64,000 nucleotides of DNA from Pseudalkalibacillus salsuginis (GTDB taxonomy: Bacteria > Bacillota > Bacilli > Bacillales > Fictibacillaceae): assembly GCF_021646685.1 (NCBI RefSeq), contig NZ_JAKJHW010000011.1:20728-84727 (forward strand), written 5' to 3'. Below the pieces are notes generated by a model that saw nothing but the letters and a program-made list of their open reading frames with translations, searched no databases and was not told the origin of the DNA. Position numbers and translations under genes: made by a program. Within the stretch, counting starts at the first letter, position 1. Every line of letters begins with the position of its first letter. This document shows, piece after piece, positions 17,166-26,901 of the stretch.

Positions 17166-19278
17166 AGTGGTTGAACCAGAACAACATGTTTACAGGATTT
17201 CTGGTTTCACCTGAGTAAGCTGTGCGAATAAGTTCGAAACGAACGTAAAACGCCTGGATGGTGTTTTGGATGCAAAAGTGAATTTTACAGCCTCGAAACT
17301 TACAGTTATAGGAACAGCAGAAATCCATCAAATTGAAAAAGCAGGTGCCTTTGAAAACTTGAAGGTCCGCCCAGACCACTTGGAAGAAGAGAGTAGACCG
17401 CCAATTTGGAAACGCCATTGGAATGTTTTCATTTCTGCTCTTTTATTATTGACCGGTTGGGTGATTCGTTTAATGAATGGAAACGAATCGATTCTTTCCA
17501 ACGGTTTTTATGCAGGTGCGATTCTTCTTGGGGGATATGGATTATTCCGATCCGGTTTAAAGAACTTGATACGGCTTGAATTCGATATGAGGACACTTAT
17601 GACAATCGCCATCATTGGTGCTGCTTTGATCGGTGAATGGGGTGAAGGGGCTATGGTCGTCATCTTATTCGCGGTCAGTGAGATCCTCGAAATCTATTCA
17701 ATGGATAAAGCACGGCAGTCGATACGTGGGTTGATGGAAATCGCCCCGAAAGAAGCAACTGTCAGGCGGAATGGTATTGAAATGACTATCCCAGTCGATG
17801 AGGTTCAAGTAGGGGACACGATGATGATTTTACCCGGTCAAAAGCTTGCGATGGACGGTATTATCCTGAAAGGTTCTTCTTACGTCAACCAATCCGCAAT
17901 AACTGGGGAATCTGTCCCTGTCCATTTATCTGTGGGAGATGAAGCTTTCGCAGGTACTTTGAATGAAGATGGATATTTGGAAGTGGAAGTGACGAAACGG
18001 GTAGAGGACACGACATTAGCCAAGATCATCCATCTTGTGGAGAAAGCACAAGAAGAGCGTGCCCCTTCCCAATCGTTTGTCGATCGATTCGCAAAATACT
18101 ATACCCCTGCCATCATTTCAGTTGCGGCCGGGGTAGCGATTATTCCACCGCTGTCAGGGGGTAGCTGGAGTGAGTGGGTCTACCAGGGGCTTGCTGTTCT
18201 TGTTGTCGGTTGCCCATGTGCACTGGTGATTTCTACTCCGGTTTCTATTGTAACAGCGGTAGGAAATGCTGCGCGAAACGGCGTTTTAGTAAAAGGTGGC
18301 GTTTACTTGGAAGAAGCGGGTAAATTGAAATCGATCGCTTTTGATAAAACAGGGACGTTAACGAAGGGCATACCCGAAGTGACAGACATTATCAGTTTGT
18401 CTGGATACAGAGATCCTGAGATCATACGAATTGCCGCTGCTTTAGAAAGCCATTCGCAACATCCCTTAGCCTCAGCCATTTTAAAGAAAGCTGAACAAAA
18501 TGGTGGAGGCAAAATTGATGAAGAGGTTGAGAACTTCCGATCAATTACCGGCAAGGGGATAAAAGGGGAAATCAATAAGACTGTTTTCTATGCAGGAAGC
18601 CTTGTGTTATTTACCGATGAATTGCAATTGACCCTTCAAGAGGAAACAATCGAAGTTATAAGTCGGCTCAGGAATGAAGGGAAAACAGTACTGGCAATCG
18701 GTACTGAGGAATCTGTGATCGCGATCATTGCCGCAGCAGACACGATTCGGGATGAAAGTGGTGACGTCGTGAAAGCTCTACATGATCTGAATATCAAAAA
18801 TACGATCATGTTGACAGGTGACCATCAGCTGACAGCAAAAAGTATCGCGGAGAAAATGGGAATCTCAACGGTGAAATCCGAGTTGTTACCAGAAGAAAAA
18901 CTAAACTATATCAAAGCATATGAACAACGGTACGGGAAGGTAGCAATGGTCGGTGATGGTATAAACGACGCTCCAGCACTTGCAGCCTCCACAGTCGGGA
19001 TCGCAATGGGAGGTGCCGGGACCGATACAGCTATAGAAACAGCGGATATCGTCATGATGGGTGACGACCTGCGAAAGCTTCCTTATACAATCAAGTTAAG
19101 CCGAAAAACACTTGCCATCATTAAACAAAATATCGCATTTTCCCTCGGTCTTAAGCTATTGGCATTGTTGCTTGTCGTACCAGGTTGGTTGACCCTTTGG
19201 ATTGCCATTTTTGCTGATATGGGTGCAACCCTTCTTGTGACTCTGAATGGGCTTAGACTGATGAAGGTAAAAGAATAG
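17152..19278 (+). CDS. cadA: CadA, Cd/Zn-exporting P-type ATPase with an in-frame TGA
   Basis: P1B-type ATPase (708 codons from TTG 17152, GGAGGAGGG 8 bp upstream). All core motifs are intact: TGES, the CPC ion-binding motif near residue 354, DKTGTLT near 398, [10 protein letters not shown], and [11 protein letters not shown]. The N-terminal HMA domain reads ...RISGFT, then TGA at 17212-17214, then VSCANKFE. The stop therefore replaces the first Cys of the CxxC metal-binding motif. Translation may restart downstream (a TTG at 17266 lacks a clear RBS), giving a pump without its HMA domain. Alternatives are nonsense mutation, sequence error, or recoding. Confidence 0.85.
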
Positions 19279-19520
19279 CAATCAGTGATTACTGGATAAT
19301 TGCCAAGATGAGGGAATAACCGAAATGTGGAGGATATGGGAAAAAGATTGATAGCATGTATGGGGAAATCCATCGTCTAAATCCTGAATAAAAGCATAGA
19401 ATGTACCTGTGAGATTCAAAAAGCATATTACAAATAAATTACGCTTTTCACAATTCTGTTTTATTGCAAGAAATGCAGGGTAGAGAATAAGACAATTTTC
19501 GGAAACTGTTGATTTATGCG

Positions 19521-19549
19521 ATGACATCCTTAGATAGTGGTGTTATAAT
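19521..19549 (+). promoter_or_regulatory. Promoter of the antitoxin RNA
   Basis: ATGACA (19521-19526), 17 bp, TATAAT (19544-19549); it precedes no protein gene but a terminated RNA overlapping the toxin mRNA. Confidence 0.7.
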
Positions 19550-19555
19550 AAGAAA

Positions 19556-19693
19556 AGATTTTCAGATTAGAAAAATAAAAACGCAGGTGCGCCAACACCT
19601 GCGTATCATACGATAAGCTTTTCCCTCAAAGGGATCGGCTGACTAGAGTAGACCGTGGCCTAAAGTGTGCAGCTCAAGGACGGTCTATTTTTT
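19556..19693 (+). ncRNA. Putative antisense antitoxin RNA of a type I toxin-antitoxin locus
   Basis: Predicted ~138-nt RNA from the promoter at 19521-19549 to a terminator with stem tagaccgt (19647-19654) / acggtcta (19680-19687) and TTTTTT. It is complementary to the 3' part of the toxin mRNA encoded on the other strand, the same convergent 3' overlap as txpA/RatA and bsrG/SR4. Ends are inferred from promoter and terminator only. Confidence 0.65.
19571..19604 (-). terminator. Terminator of the toxin mRNA
   Basis: On the minus strand acgcaggtg-ttggcg-cacctgcgt is followed by TTTTTATTTTT. Confidence 0.8.
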
Positions 19694-19768
19694 ATTCGGG
19701 AATGACAATACGCTGATAATCAACGTGGCAAACGAGATGGTAACCATCAACGTTTGAAATACTGTCAT
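19685..19768 (-). CDS. Small hydrophobic holin-like type I toxin (27 aa)
   Basis: The ATG at 19768 follows AAAGGGGTGG and encodes MTVFQTLMVTISFATLIISV plus LSFPNKK: one membrane helix with a short charged end, the form of the 'putative holin-like toxin' family in Bacillales. Its mRNA (about 19835 to 19572) has a 13-nt 5' segment, ctcaaggacggtc (19799-19811 complement), complementary to a segment just after the stop codon (19673-19685). This 5'-3' pairing near the ribosome site is known to hold such toxin mRNAs inactive. Confidence 0.8.
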   Translation of the reverse strand: MTVFQTLMVTISFATLIISVLSFPNKK

Positions 19769-20029
19769 TTGTACACCACCCCTTTCGAGTGTAGTGCCGA
19801 CCGTCCTTGAGGTACCGAAACTTATCGTATTTATACAATTTTATCACTTTTGGTAAAATTTCTCATGATACATATGGACCAGTTATAGGACGGCCAAACC
19901 TCCTACTAATATGGGAGAATAAAAATGGGACAAGGGTTATGTATGTGAAAAGTTACAGTTATCGTTAGTTTGGGAATAATAGGGTATGGTACCCTTTAGA
20001 CAGCAATAATCATAATGGAGGGGAAAAGT
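19769..20029. other. Toxin promoter region and nadE upstream region
   Basis: On the minus strand TTTACC and TATAAA (16-bp spacer) near 19830-19860 could drive the toxin. On the plus strand, the dyad agggta-tgg-taccct (19981-19995) sits just upstream of nadE and could be an operator for an NAD regulator; this is only a shape match. Confidence 0.4.
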
Positions 20030-20863
20030 GTGAGTTTACAAAATGAAATCATTAAGAGGTTACATGTCAAACCGAGCATTTTACCTGGAGAAGAGATTGA
20101 TCAACGTGTTGATTTGCTGAAGCAATATGCGAAAGAGTCCGGTATGAAAGGGTATGTTCTGGGGATCAGTGGCGGCCAGGATTCTTCCCTTGCTGGGAGG
20201 CTCGCTCAGATGGCTGTTGAACAATTACGTGAAGAAACAGGAGAAGAATATACGTTCATTGCAATGCGACTGCCGTATGGTGTCCAGAAGGATGAAGAGG
20301 ATGCCCAAAAGGCGCTTCAATTCATCAATCCTGATAAGACCGTGACCTTTAATATAAAAGAGGCGGTTGATGCTTCTTATCGTGCATTCAGGGAAGGCAC
20401 TGGGGAAGAGTTAAGCGACTTTTTAAAAGGGAATACGAAGGCTCGTGAGCGTATGAAGGTCCAATATGATCTTGCAGCTCATCATAATCTGCTTGTTATC
20501 GGAACTGACCATGCTGCAGAAGCTGTGACTGGCTTTTTTACGAAACATGGGGACGGAGCATGTGACATAGCACCCCTCTTTGGACTTGACAAAAGACAAG
20601 GAAAACGACTCTTGGAAGAACTAGGCGCTCCAGAAACATTATTTACGAAAGTTCCAACAGCTGACCTTGAAGATGATCGACCAGGCCTCCCTGATGAAGA
20701 AGCACTTGGATTAACCTATGATCAAATTGATGATTACCTGGAGGGTAAAGAGATTGATTCTGAAGCAAGGAATACGCTCGAAAACCATTACCTGAAAACA
20801 CGGCATAAGCGTGAAGGGGAAGTTACCCTTTATGATGACTGGTGGAAAAACAATTCGAAATAA
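20030..20863 (+). CDS. nadE: NH3-dependent NAD+ synthetase
   Basis: 277 aa. Final step of NAD synthesis: adenylation and amidation of nicotinate adenine dinucleotide. PP-loop [20 protein letters not shown], then [20 protein letters not shown] and [21 protein letters not shown] are diagnostic. The GTG at 20030 ([16 protein letters not shown]) matches the B. subtilis start and has GGAGGGG just upstream; an ATG at 20015 overlaps that RBS and is less likely. Confidence 0.97.
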   Translation: MSLQNEIIKRLHVKPSILPGEEIDQRVDLLKQYAKESGMKGYVLGISGGQDSSLAGRLAQMAVEQLREETGEEYTFIAMRLPYGVQKDEEDAQKALQFINPDKTVTFNIKEAVDASYRAFREGTGEELSDFLKGNTKARERMKVQYDLAAHHNLLVIGTDHAAEAVTGFFTKHGDGACDIAPLFGLDKRQGKRLLEELGAPETLFTKVPTADLEDDRPGLPDEEALGLTYDQIDDYLEGKEIDSEARNTLENHYLKTRHKREGEVTLYDDWWKNNSK

Positions 20864-20887
20864 AACCTTTTTATACAACGCTAAAAG

Positions 20888-20917
20888 AGCTGCCTGGAAA
20901 CGAAAGGCAGCTTTTTT
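20888..20917 (+). terminator. nadE terminator
   Basis: agctgcct / aggcagct with 9-nt loop followed by TTTTT. Confidence 0.85.
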
Positions 20918-20960
20918 AAAAAGGTAAGGAAGTATAAAAAATTTGTTTGCGGTGAAGTGA

Positions 20961-21132
20961 TGTCTAGCTCCAACGCCCAACCACTTGGATCATTTCAGTT
21001 CTCCTGCGGCGGTCGACACATTGATTTAGTTCGAAGTGTTTACCCACGCAGAACTGAACTTTGTTTGGTTCGAGCCTCCTCGTCAGACTTCCAGTGACCT
21101 TCATGGCTGATCAGGGCGTTTGCGCTTTTCTT
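20961..21132 (+). repeat. Dispersed hairpin repeat, copy 2
   Basis: Full-length 172-bp copy (tgtctagctccaacgccc ... gggcgtttgcgcttttctt). The preceding ~35 bp (gaagtataaaa...tgcggtgaagtga) is also shared with copies 4 and 6, so the unit may extend to about 20925. Confidence 0.85.
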
Positions 21133-21247
21133 GTCTAGCTCCAACGCCCAACCACTTGGATCACTTCAGTCCTCCTGCGGCGGCGACAGCCTCCTCGTCG
21201 GACTTCCAGTGACCTTCGTGGTTAACCAGGGCGTTTGCGCTTTTCTT
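21132..21247 (+). repeat. Dispersed hairpin repeat, copy 3 (internally deleted)
   Basis: Directly abuts copy 2 (tcttgtctagctcc junction). It retains both paired outer arms but has lost about 55 bp of the core between tcctgcggcggcgaca and gcctcctcgtcgg. Confidence 0.85.
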
Positions 21248-21288
21248 ACTGACTCTACAATATTTATGAAGTATATCATTGCTCAGCA

Positions 21289-21792
21289 TTAGAAAAGTAT
21301 ATGGATCAGGATGAAGATGAAAGAAATATAGGCCGAATAACGATGGAATCTTCTCCGTTTTCCAGAAGACTTTTTTTTCCGTAAATACCCTGTCACCAAT
21401 AAGGGGATCAAAGCACAGACAGCCAAGAAACCTGAGGTACCTTGCAGGGTTCGTCCCCATCCTCCATTAAGCATATGAACGATATGAAAAAGAATAGAAA
21501 TGACACCTAAAATAGCCATCGCAACATGGAAACGTATGAAAATCCGTGTAAAGGTGACTATTTTTTTGCGTATCGGTGTTTTCCCTAAGTTGCTGATCAA
21601 TCGCAAAAAGATATACAGCAGGAATGAAAGGAGAAAATAAGTCAATGCCGTGTATGCCCATAGAAGCGCTTTTGTATGGTTGTCCGGAATCATAAATATA
21701 TAAACGAACCATGGTGAAGACAACAGACAAACAACCACCATGCTCTGCCAGACATTGATCTGGTAGAAGAACTTGAACAATTGTATTTTCAT
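21289..21792 (-). CDS. Small membrane protein with cytochrome b-like His pattern
   Basis: 167 aa from an ATG at 21792 (GGGAGGGG 9 bp upstream; an ATG at 21801 abuts the RBS). About five hydrophobic helices. His residues lie in helices at RFHVAMAILGVISILFHIVHML and RRFHRYSAYISFIFILIHILF, reminiscent of b561/ferric-reductase-type heme helices, but no family can be named with confidence. A His-rich helix pair is what the sequence shows; heme binding is inference. Confidence 0.6.
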   Translation of the reverse strand: MKIQLFKFFYQINVWQSMVVVCLLSSPWFVYIFMIPDNHTKALLWAYTALTYFLLSFLLYIFLRLISNLGKTPIRKKIVTFTRIFIRFHVAMAILGVISILFHIVHMLNGGWGRTLQGTSGFLAVCALIPLLVTGYLRKKKSSGKRRRFHRYSAYISFIFILIHILF

Positions 21793-21891
21793 TAAGCTCA
21801 TCCCCTCCCATTCTTGATTGCATCCTACACTTCCTCACTGACGATTGCATATTCTGCATTATAGACGAATATCACAATTGGGGGAAGAAGT

Positions 21892-23289
21892 ATGGGGATT
21901 GAGCTGACTATGCTCCATGGTGTATATCTGTTATTCATATTCATCATAATCGGCATCATGATCATGCGAAGGGATACCACACTTATTTGTGTGATTGGCA
22001 TTTTCCTTTTAGGATTGATTGCTTCGAGTTCGTTGAATATAGCAGTGAGCGGAATTTTCAACAGTTTCATTTTTGCTATCCGTGAACTTTTAGGGACTAT
22101 TCTGATCATCTCGATTATCGTTGCGATGAGCAGGATTTTGATAAGACTTGGCATAAATGAAGTGATGATATCACCTTTTACAAAAATGATCCGGACACCT
22201 GCACTGGCTTATTGGACGATCGGAATCTTAATGATGGTCATATCCTGGTTCTTCTGGCCATCTCCGGCAGTCGCTTTATTGGGAGCTGTGCTTTTACCTG
22301 TGGCTTTAAGAGTCGGACTTCCAGCTTTGGGGGTGGCAATGGCGATGAACCTCTTTGGTCACGGGATTGCATTGTCTGGAGATTATATCATACAAGGTGC
22401 ACCTAAGCTGACTGCTGATGCGGCAGGAATACCTGTAGGGGAGGTCATGGCGGCGAGCGTTCCGCTTGTGATCATTATGGGGGCAGTTACGACTGTGGTG
22501 GCATTTTGGATGCTGAAAAGGGATATGAGAAAGGGGAAATTAAGTGTTTCAGAGGAGGAATTGGTTCTCCATCAAGAGGATGAAAAGCATGAGGTTTTAT
22601 CTTATCAAACGAAGAAATTACTTTCCGTTTTGATCCCTATTCTGCTTTTGATTGATGTCGTGGTCATGTTCACCCTCGGTTTACAGGGTGGGGATGCGAC
22701 GGCACTTATAGGTGGTACGGTCATTTTCATCCTGATCCTGATTGCCATGTTGGGTTACCGGAATCAAGGGATGGAGAAAATTACGTCTTATATGATTGAA
22801 GGTTTTCAATTCGGTTTTAAAGTGTTTGGACCAGTGATCCCTATCGCTGCCTTTTTTTATATGGGAGACGCCGGCTTCACCTCCGTTTTCGGAGAATTGT
22901 TGCCTGAAGGATCACAAGGAATTGTGAATGATCTCGGGTATGCATTAGCCCAGAGTGTCCCTGTCCACGATTCAATTGCAGCCATTACATTGACGATTGT
23001 AGGTTCGATAACAGGGCTGGATGGATCGGGATTCTCAGGCATCTCATTAGTAGGTTCGATTGCGAGCCTGTTTGCTGTAGCTATAGGCAAAGGTATCGCT
23101 ACTTTAACTGCTCTCGGTCAAATATCAGCCATTTGGGTTGGTGGAGGTACGCTTGTTCCATGGGCCCTGATTCCAGCCGCGGCCATTTGCAATGTCAGTC
23201 CTTTTGAACTGGCCAGGAGGAATTTGTTCCCGGTGATCATCGGCCTGTTTGTAACGACAATCGCCGCAATGTTGATCCTATCCATTTAG
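21892..23289 (+). CDS. Multi-TM permease (ion-transporter-like), possible partner of the cyanophycin genes
   Basis: 465 aa, about 11-12 TM helices with paired re-entrant-like motifs FWPSPAVALLGAVLLPVALRVG and SVPVHDSIAAITLTIVGSITG, the look of IT-superfamily carboxylate/amino-acid carriers. A polar loop near 225-245 divides two halves. It lies upstream of cphB-cphA in the same direction but behind a hairpin, so co-regulation is uncertain. A role in moving cyanophycin building blocks or breakdown dipeptides is inference from position. Confidence 0.65.
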   Translation: MGIELTMLHGVYLLFIFIIIGIMIMRRDTTLICVIGIFLLGLIASSSLNIAVSGIFNSFIFAIRELLGTILIISIIVAMSRILIRLGINEVMISPFTKMIRTPALAYWTIGILMMVISWFFWPSPAVALLGAVLLPVALRVGLPALGVAMAMNLFGHGIALSGDYIIQGAPKLTADAAGIPVGEVMAASVPLVIIMGAVTTVVAFWMLKRDMRKGKLSVSEEELVLHQEDEKHEVLSYQTKKLLSVLIPILLLIDVVVMFTLGLQGGDATALIGGTVIFILILIAMLGYRNQGMEKITSYMIEGFQFGFKVFGPVIPIAAFFYMGDAGFTSVFGELLPEGSQGIVNDLGYALAQSVPVHDSIAAITLTIVGSITGLDGSGFSGISLVGSIASLFAVAIGKGIATLTALGQISAIWVGGGTLVPWALIPAAAICNVSPFELARRNLFPVIIGLFVTTIAAMLILSI

Positions 23290-23346
23290 AATAAATAGTT
23301 TCCTCGAACCTGTGTGTATAAGAATAAGATAGTTTGAATAAAATAG

Positions 23347-23381
23347 TAAAAATCACTCATTTTGAAAAGTGGGTGATTTTT
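23347..23381 (+). terminator. Terminator between permease and cphB
   Basis: aaaaatcac(t)ca ... gtg(g)gtgattttt hairpin with TTTTT end. Confidence 0.7.
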
Positions 23382-23443
23382 CGGTTTTGCGCGCCCAAAA
23401 ACTGGGTATAAGATATCACTTTATGTTAAAGGTGAGATGAAGC

Positions 23444-24268
23444 GTGATCAAGAGGAGCGGGGATTTATTCATAATCGGCGGGAATGAAGATAAGGAAGGT
23501 GATCTGGAGGTCTTATCTATTTTCGTGGAGGATGCGATTTCAAATGGCGGACATATTGGCATTCTAACGACCCCTACAGGATATCCAGAGGAAATCGGTG
23601 GTGAATACCGAGACATTTTCTTGAAGCTTGGAGCCTCTAAGGTTGATCTATTACATATTGATACCCGTGAAAAAGCTGATGATGGCTCGTTTACAAATCA
23701 AGTCAATGGTCTATCAGCATTATTCATGACTGGCGGAGACCAGAATAGGCTTTCGAGCATCATAGGAGGAACAGCTTTTTTTAAAGAAATGCAAAAAGCT
23801 TGGCAAAATGGAATGATCATTGCAGGGACAAGTGCGGGTGCTGCTATCATGAGCAGGCATATGATCGTTTCAGGAAAAACGAAACTGAAACATGACAAGA
23901 TCAACGTAGAAATAGGAGTAGGCTTCGGATTTCTTGAAGACGTCGTCATCGACCAACACTTTTCACAAAGAGCCCGCTTTGGTCGTCTGCTATACGCAAT
24001 TGCGCAAAACCCCCAGGTTATCGGAGTCGGAATTGATGAAAACACAGCCATCTGGGTGAAGGATGGCGGCCAGTATTTTGAAGTTATTGGTGAACATTCA
24101 GTAACCGTAATAGATGGTTGCAAACTATCGTTTGTCGATATTGCAGATGAAGCTGAGAGTGATGAAGTGACGATCACAGGTGTACAACTGCACTCGATTG
24201 CAAAAGGCTATCAATTTGACTTGGAGAACCGTAAGTTAATCAAGAAAGAGAAGGGATCTGCCCAATGA
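23444..24268 (+). CDS. cphB: Cyanophycinase
   Basis: 274 aa, peptidase family S51. Hydrolyses cyanophycin (multi-L-arginyl-poly-L-aspartate) to beta-Asp-Arg dipeptides. The N-terminal DLFIIGGNEDKEGD, GGDQNRL, nucleophile elbow IAGTSAGAAIMS (Ser130) and FGFLEDVVIDQHFSQRARFGRLL match the family. GTG start with an AAAGGTGA site. It overlaps cphA by 4 bp, so polymer synthesis and breakdown are co-expressed. Confidence 0.95.
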   Translation: MIKRSGDLFIIGGNEDKEGDLEVLSIFVEDAISNGGHIGILTTPTGYPEEIGGEYRDIFLKLGASKVDLLHIDTREKADDGSFTNQVNGLSALFMTGGDQNRLSSIIGGTAFFKEMQKAWQNGMIIAGTSAGAAIMSRHMIVSGKTKLKHDKINVEIGVGFGFLEDVVIDQHFSQRARFGRLLYAIAQNPQVIGVGIDENTAIWVKDGGQYFEVIGEHSVTVIDGCKLSFVDIADEAESDEVTITGVQLHSIAKGYQFDLENRKLIKKEKGSAQ

Positions 24269-26901
24269 AAATCAATAAAGTTAAGTTTCTTTCTGGGCCA
24301 AACTATTATAGTTATAAACCGACCATTTGGCTTGAGTTAGATATTGAAGAACTTGAAGATATGCCGTCCAATACAATTCCTGGTTTTACAGACAGGTTGT
24401 TAGAAGTCATGCCTACATTGAAAACGCATTCTTGTTCACTGGGGTATGAAGGCGGCTTTGTTGAGCGGTTACGCGAAGGAACGTGGATGGGACATATCCT
24501 CGAACATGTGGCGATCGAACTTCAATCGCTTGCCGGTATTAGTGTGAAAAGAGGAAAGACGATTACAAGTGAGCACGTTGGCATCTATTATGTCACCTAT
24601 CGTTACGAGGAAAAAGAGTCTGGATTATATGCCTTTAAAGCAGCGATGGAAATCGTCAATCATCTTCTCGAAGGACAAACTGTCTCGAGTGCTCCTTATG
24701 TGAAAAAAATTGAAAAGCTTTACTATGAAAATAAATTGGGCCCAAGTACAGAAGCGATTTTCAAAGCAGCGTATGAACGTAAAATTCCAGTCGAGCAAAT
24801 CGGGGATGAAAGTATCCTGCGGCTGGGCACTGGTAGAAAGCAAAAACGTATGGAAGCAACAATGTCCAGCCAAGCATCCTTTTTAGCAGTGGAATATGCT
24901 TGTGATAAGGTGATGACAAAATCGATCTTACAGGATGTTTGCCTTCCGGTTCCAGAAGGCTGTGTCATATCATCTGAATCTGAACTGCTCGAGGAGGCAG
25001 AGCGTCTCAGTTATCCCCTTGTCATAAAGCCTGTGGATGGCCATCAAGGGCAAGGTGTCTGGACGAATTTACGTTCTCAAAAAGAGCTGGTTGCTGCCTA
25101 TAAACAACATAAGAATGAAGAAAAAGCCATTCTAGAGCGTTATTATACAGGTGACGATTATCGGTTTACTGTTGTGGACGGCCAGCTTGCTGCAGTCAGT
25201 TTACGCCTTCCGCCTTTTGTCGTCGGCAACGGTCACGACTCGATAAAGGTGTTGATTGAAAGAGAGAACGAAAATCCGTTACGTGGTGAAGGCCATGAAA
25301 AACCGATGACGAAAATACCGATCAATGATTCTGTTGAAAATTATCTCCGCCAAACGAATTTGAATCTTGAAACCGTACTTGATGAAGGGCAGACTGTTCA
25401 ACTGCTGGGGAATGCCAATCTATCGACGGGTGGATTAGCGATTGATGTAACTGATAAAATACACCGTTCTTACAAAGAGATTGCAGAAAGGTCAGCCCGA
25501 GCAATCGGATTGGATATTGCAGGGATCGATATGATCATTCAAGATATTACGGCTGCTTACAGACCAGGATGTGCTGCAGTCCTCGAAGTGAACGCGGCTC
25601 CGGGGATCCGGATGCATCATTATCCTAGTGCAGGTACGCCAAGGGATGTCGGCGGTGCTATTGTCGATTACCTTTTTAAAAATCGGGAGGAAGCGGCTAT
25701 TCCAACAGTTGCTGTAACAGGAACAAACGGAAAGACAACGACAGTGAGGCTAATCTCACACTTTCTGCAACAAAAAGGAAAGACGGTAGGAATGGCGCAT
25801 TCAGATGGAGTTTATATTGGCAATCGTTGTATCGATAAGGGTGATTGCAGCGGTCCTGTCAGTGCCAGGAAAGTCCTCCACCATCCTGAAGTGGATGCCG
25901 CTGTTCTTGAAACGGCTAGAGGAGGAATGCTTCGAGAAGGGACAGCCTTTCGTTTTTGCGATGTGGGAATCGTAACGAACGTTTCAGAGGACCATTTAGG
26001 CCTGGATGGGATCGAGACTCTCGATGAACTTTGTAAATTGAAACGGTTGATTCCAGAGGTTGTCCATCCAGATGGATATTGTATTTTGAATGCTGACGAT
26101 GCGGCTGTGGCCGAAATGAAGGAATATACGGACGGGTCGGTCGTATTCACTTCATTGGATGAAAAGAATGCTTATTTGCAAAACCACCGCTCAGCTAATC
26201 AGGAATGCTGGTATGTGCAAGGCGATTGGATTGTCCACGAGAAGGAGGGCAAGTCCGAACGGTTTATGAAGTATGCTGAAATCCCGATCACGTTCAACGG
26301 ATATGCGAAACATAATATAAGCAACTTGCTTCAAGCCTTAGCTTCTGCGCATTTACTTGGTGTTTCATACAAAATGTTACGCAAGAAGGTTCTCACTTTC
26401 TTTCCAGACTTCCTGCAAAGTCCTGGGCGCTTCAATAAAGTCGATCAAGATGGCAGGACGATCGTCGTTGACTATGCCCATAACACAGCAGGACTCAAAG
26501 CGATTTATAATACACTCAAGGCAATCCCGTGCGAGCGGCTGATCACTGCTGTTTCATCCCCTGGGGATCGTTTGAATGAAGACATCCGCAATATGGCAGA
26601 AATCATCGGCAAGGAAACCGATATTGTCGTCATAAAGGAAGATGGGGACTTACGTGGAAGGAAACCGAAAGAAGTTGCTGCCATCATGGATCAAGTGCTG
26701 GCCAAGCAGCTCCCATCTAGCTGCCGGATCATCGAGCTTAAGGAACAGCAAGCGTTCCATAAAGCCTGGGAGACCTCACGCCCCGGTGACTTGCTATTGT
26801 TCCTTTATGATTCTTTCAGCTCGGTAGAAAACTTCTTCAAAGAGTATAAACAGAGACGCTCCGAGCTTATGAACCGATACCGCAAAACCTCTTCATTGTA
26901 A
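24265..26901 (+). CDS. cphA: Cyanophycin synthetase
   Basis: 878 aa, close to the usual CphA1 size. Makes cyanophycin from Asp and Arg with ATP. Order: N-terminal domain with GFVERLREGTWMGHILEHVAIE; ATP-grasp domain (about 205-470, KPVDGHQGQGVW, EVNAAPGIRMHHYPS); Mur-ligase-like domain with P-loop GTNGKTTTVRLIS from about residue 486, LETARGGMLREG, VTNVSEDHLGLDGI and VDYAHNTAGL. It stores N and C as insoluble granules. ATGA overlap with cphB. Nearby argGH would supply Arg (inference). Confidence 0.97.
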   Translation: MKINKVKFLSGPNYYSYKPTIWLELDIEELEDMPSNTIPGFTDRLLEVMPTLKTHSCSLGYEGGFVERLREGTWMGHILEHVAIELQSLAGISVKRGKTITSEHVGIYYVTYRYEEKESGLYAFKAAMEIVNHLLEGQTVSSAPYVKKIEKLYYENKLGPSTEAIFKAAYERKIPVEQIGDESILRLGTGRKQKRMEATMSSQASFLAVEYACDKVMTKSILQDVCLPVPEGCVISSESELLEEAERLSYPLVIKPVDGHQGQGVWTNLRSQKELVAAYKQHKNEEKAILERYYTGDDYRFTVVDGQLAAVSLRLPPFVVGNGHDSIKVLIERENENPLRGEGHEKPMTKIPINDSVENYLRQTNLNLETVLDEGQTVQLLGNANLSTGGLAIDVTDKIHRSYKEIAERSARAIGLDIAGIDMIIQDITAAYRPGCAAVLEVNAAPGIRMHHYPSAGTPRDVGGAIVDYLFKNREEAAIPTVAVTGTNGKTTTVRLISHFLQQKGKTVGMAHSDGVYIGNRCIDKGDCSGPVSARKVLHHPEVDAAVLETARGGMLREGTAFRFCDVGIVTNVSEDHLGLDGIETLDELCKLKRLIPEVVHPDGYCILNADDAAVAEMKEYTDGSVVFTSLDEKNAYLQNHRSANQECWYVQGDWIVHEKEGKSERFMKYAEIPITFNGYAKHNISNLLQALASAHLLGVSYKMLRKKVLTFFPDFLQSPGRFNKVDQDGRTIVVDYAHNTAGLKAIYNTLKAIPCERLITAVSSPGDRLNEDIRNMAEIIGKETDIVVIKEDGDLRGRKPKEVAAIMDQVLAKQLPSSCRIIELKEQQAFHKAWETSRPGDLLLFLYDSFSSVENFFKEYKQRRSELMNRYRKTSSL

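Noticed and set aside
17212..17260. Selenocysteine insertion at the cadA TGA
   Set aside because: The downstream hairpin has a short AAA loop without the conserved G of bacterial SECIS, and no sel genes are visible; kept only as a low-probability alternative.
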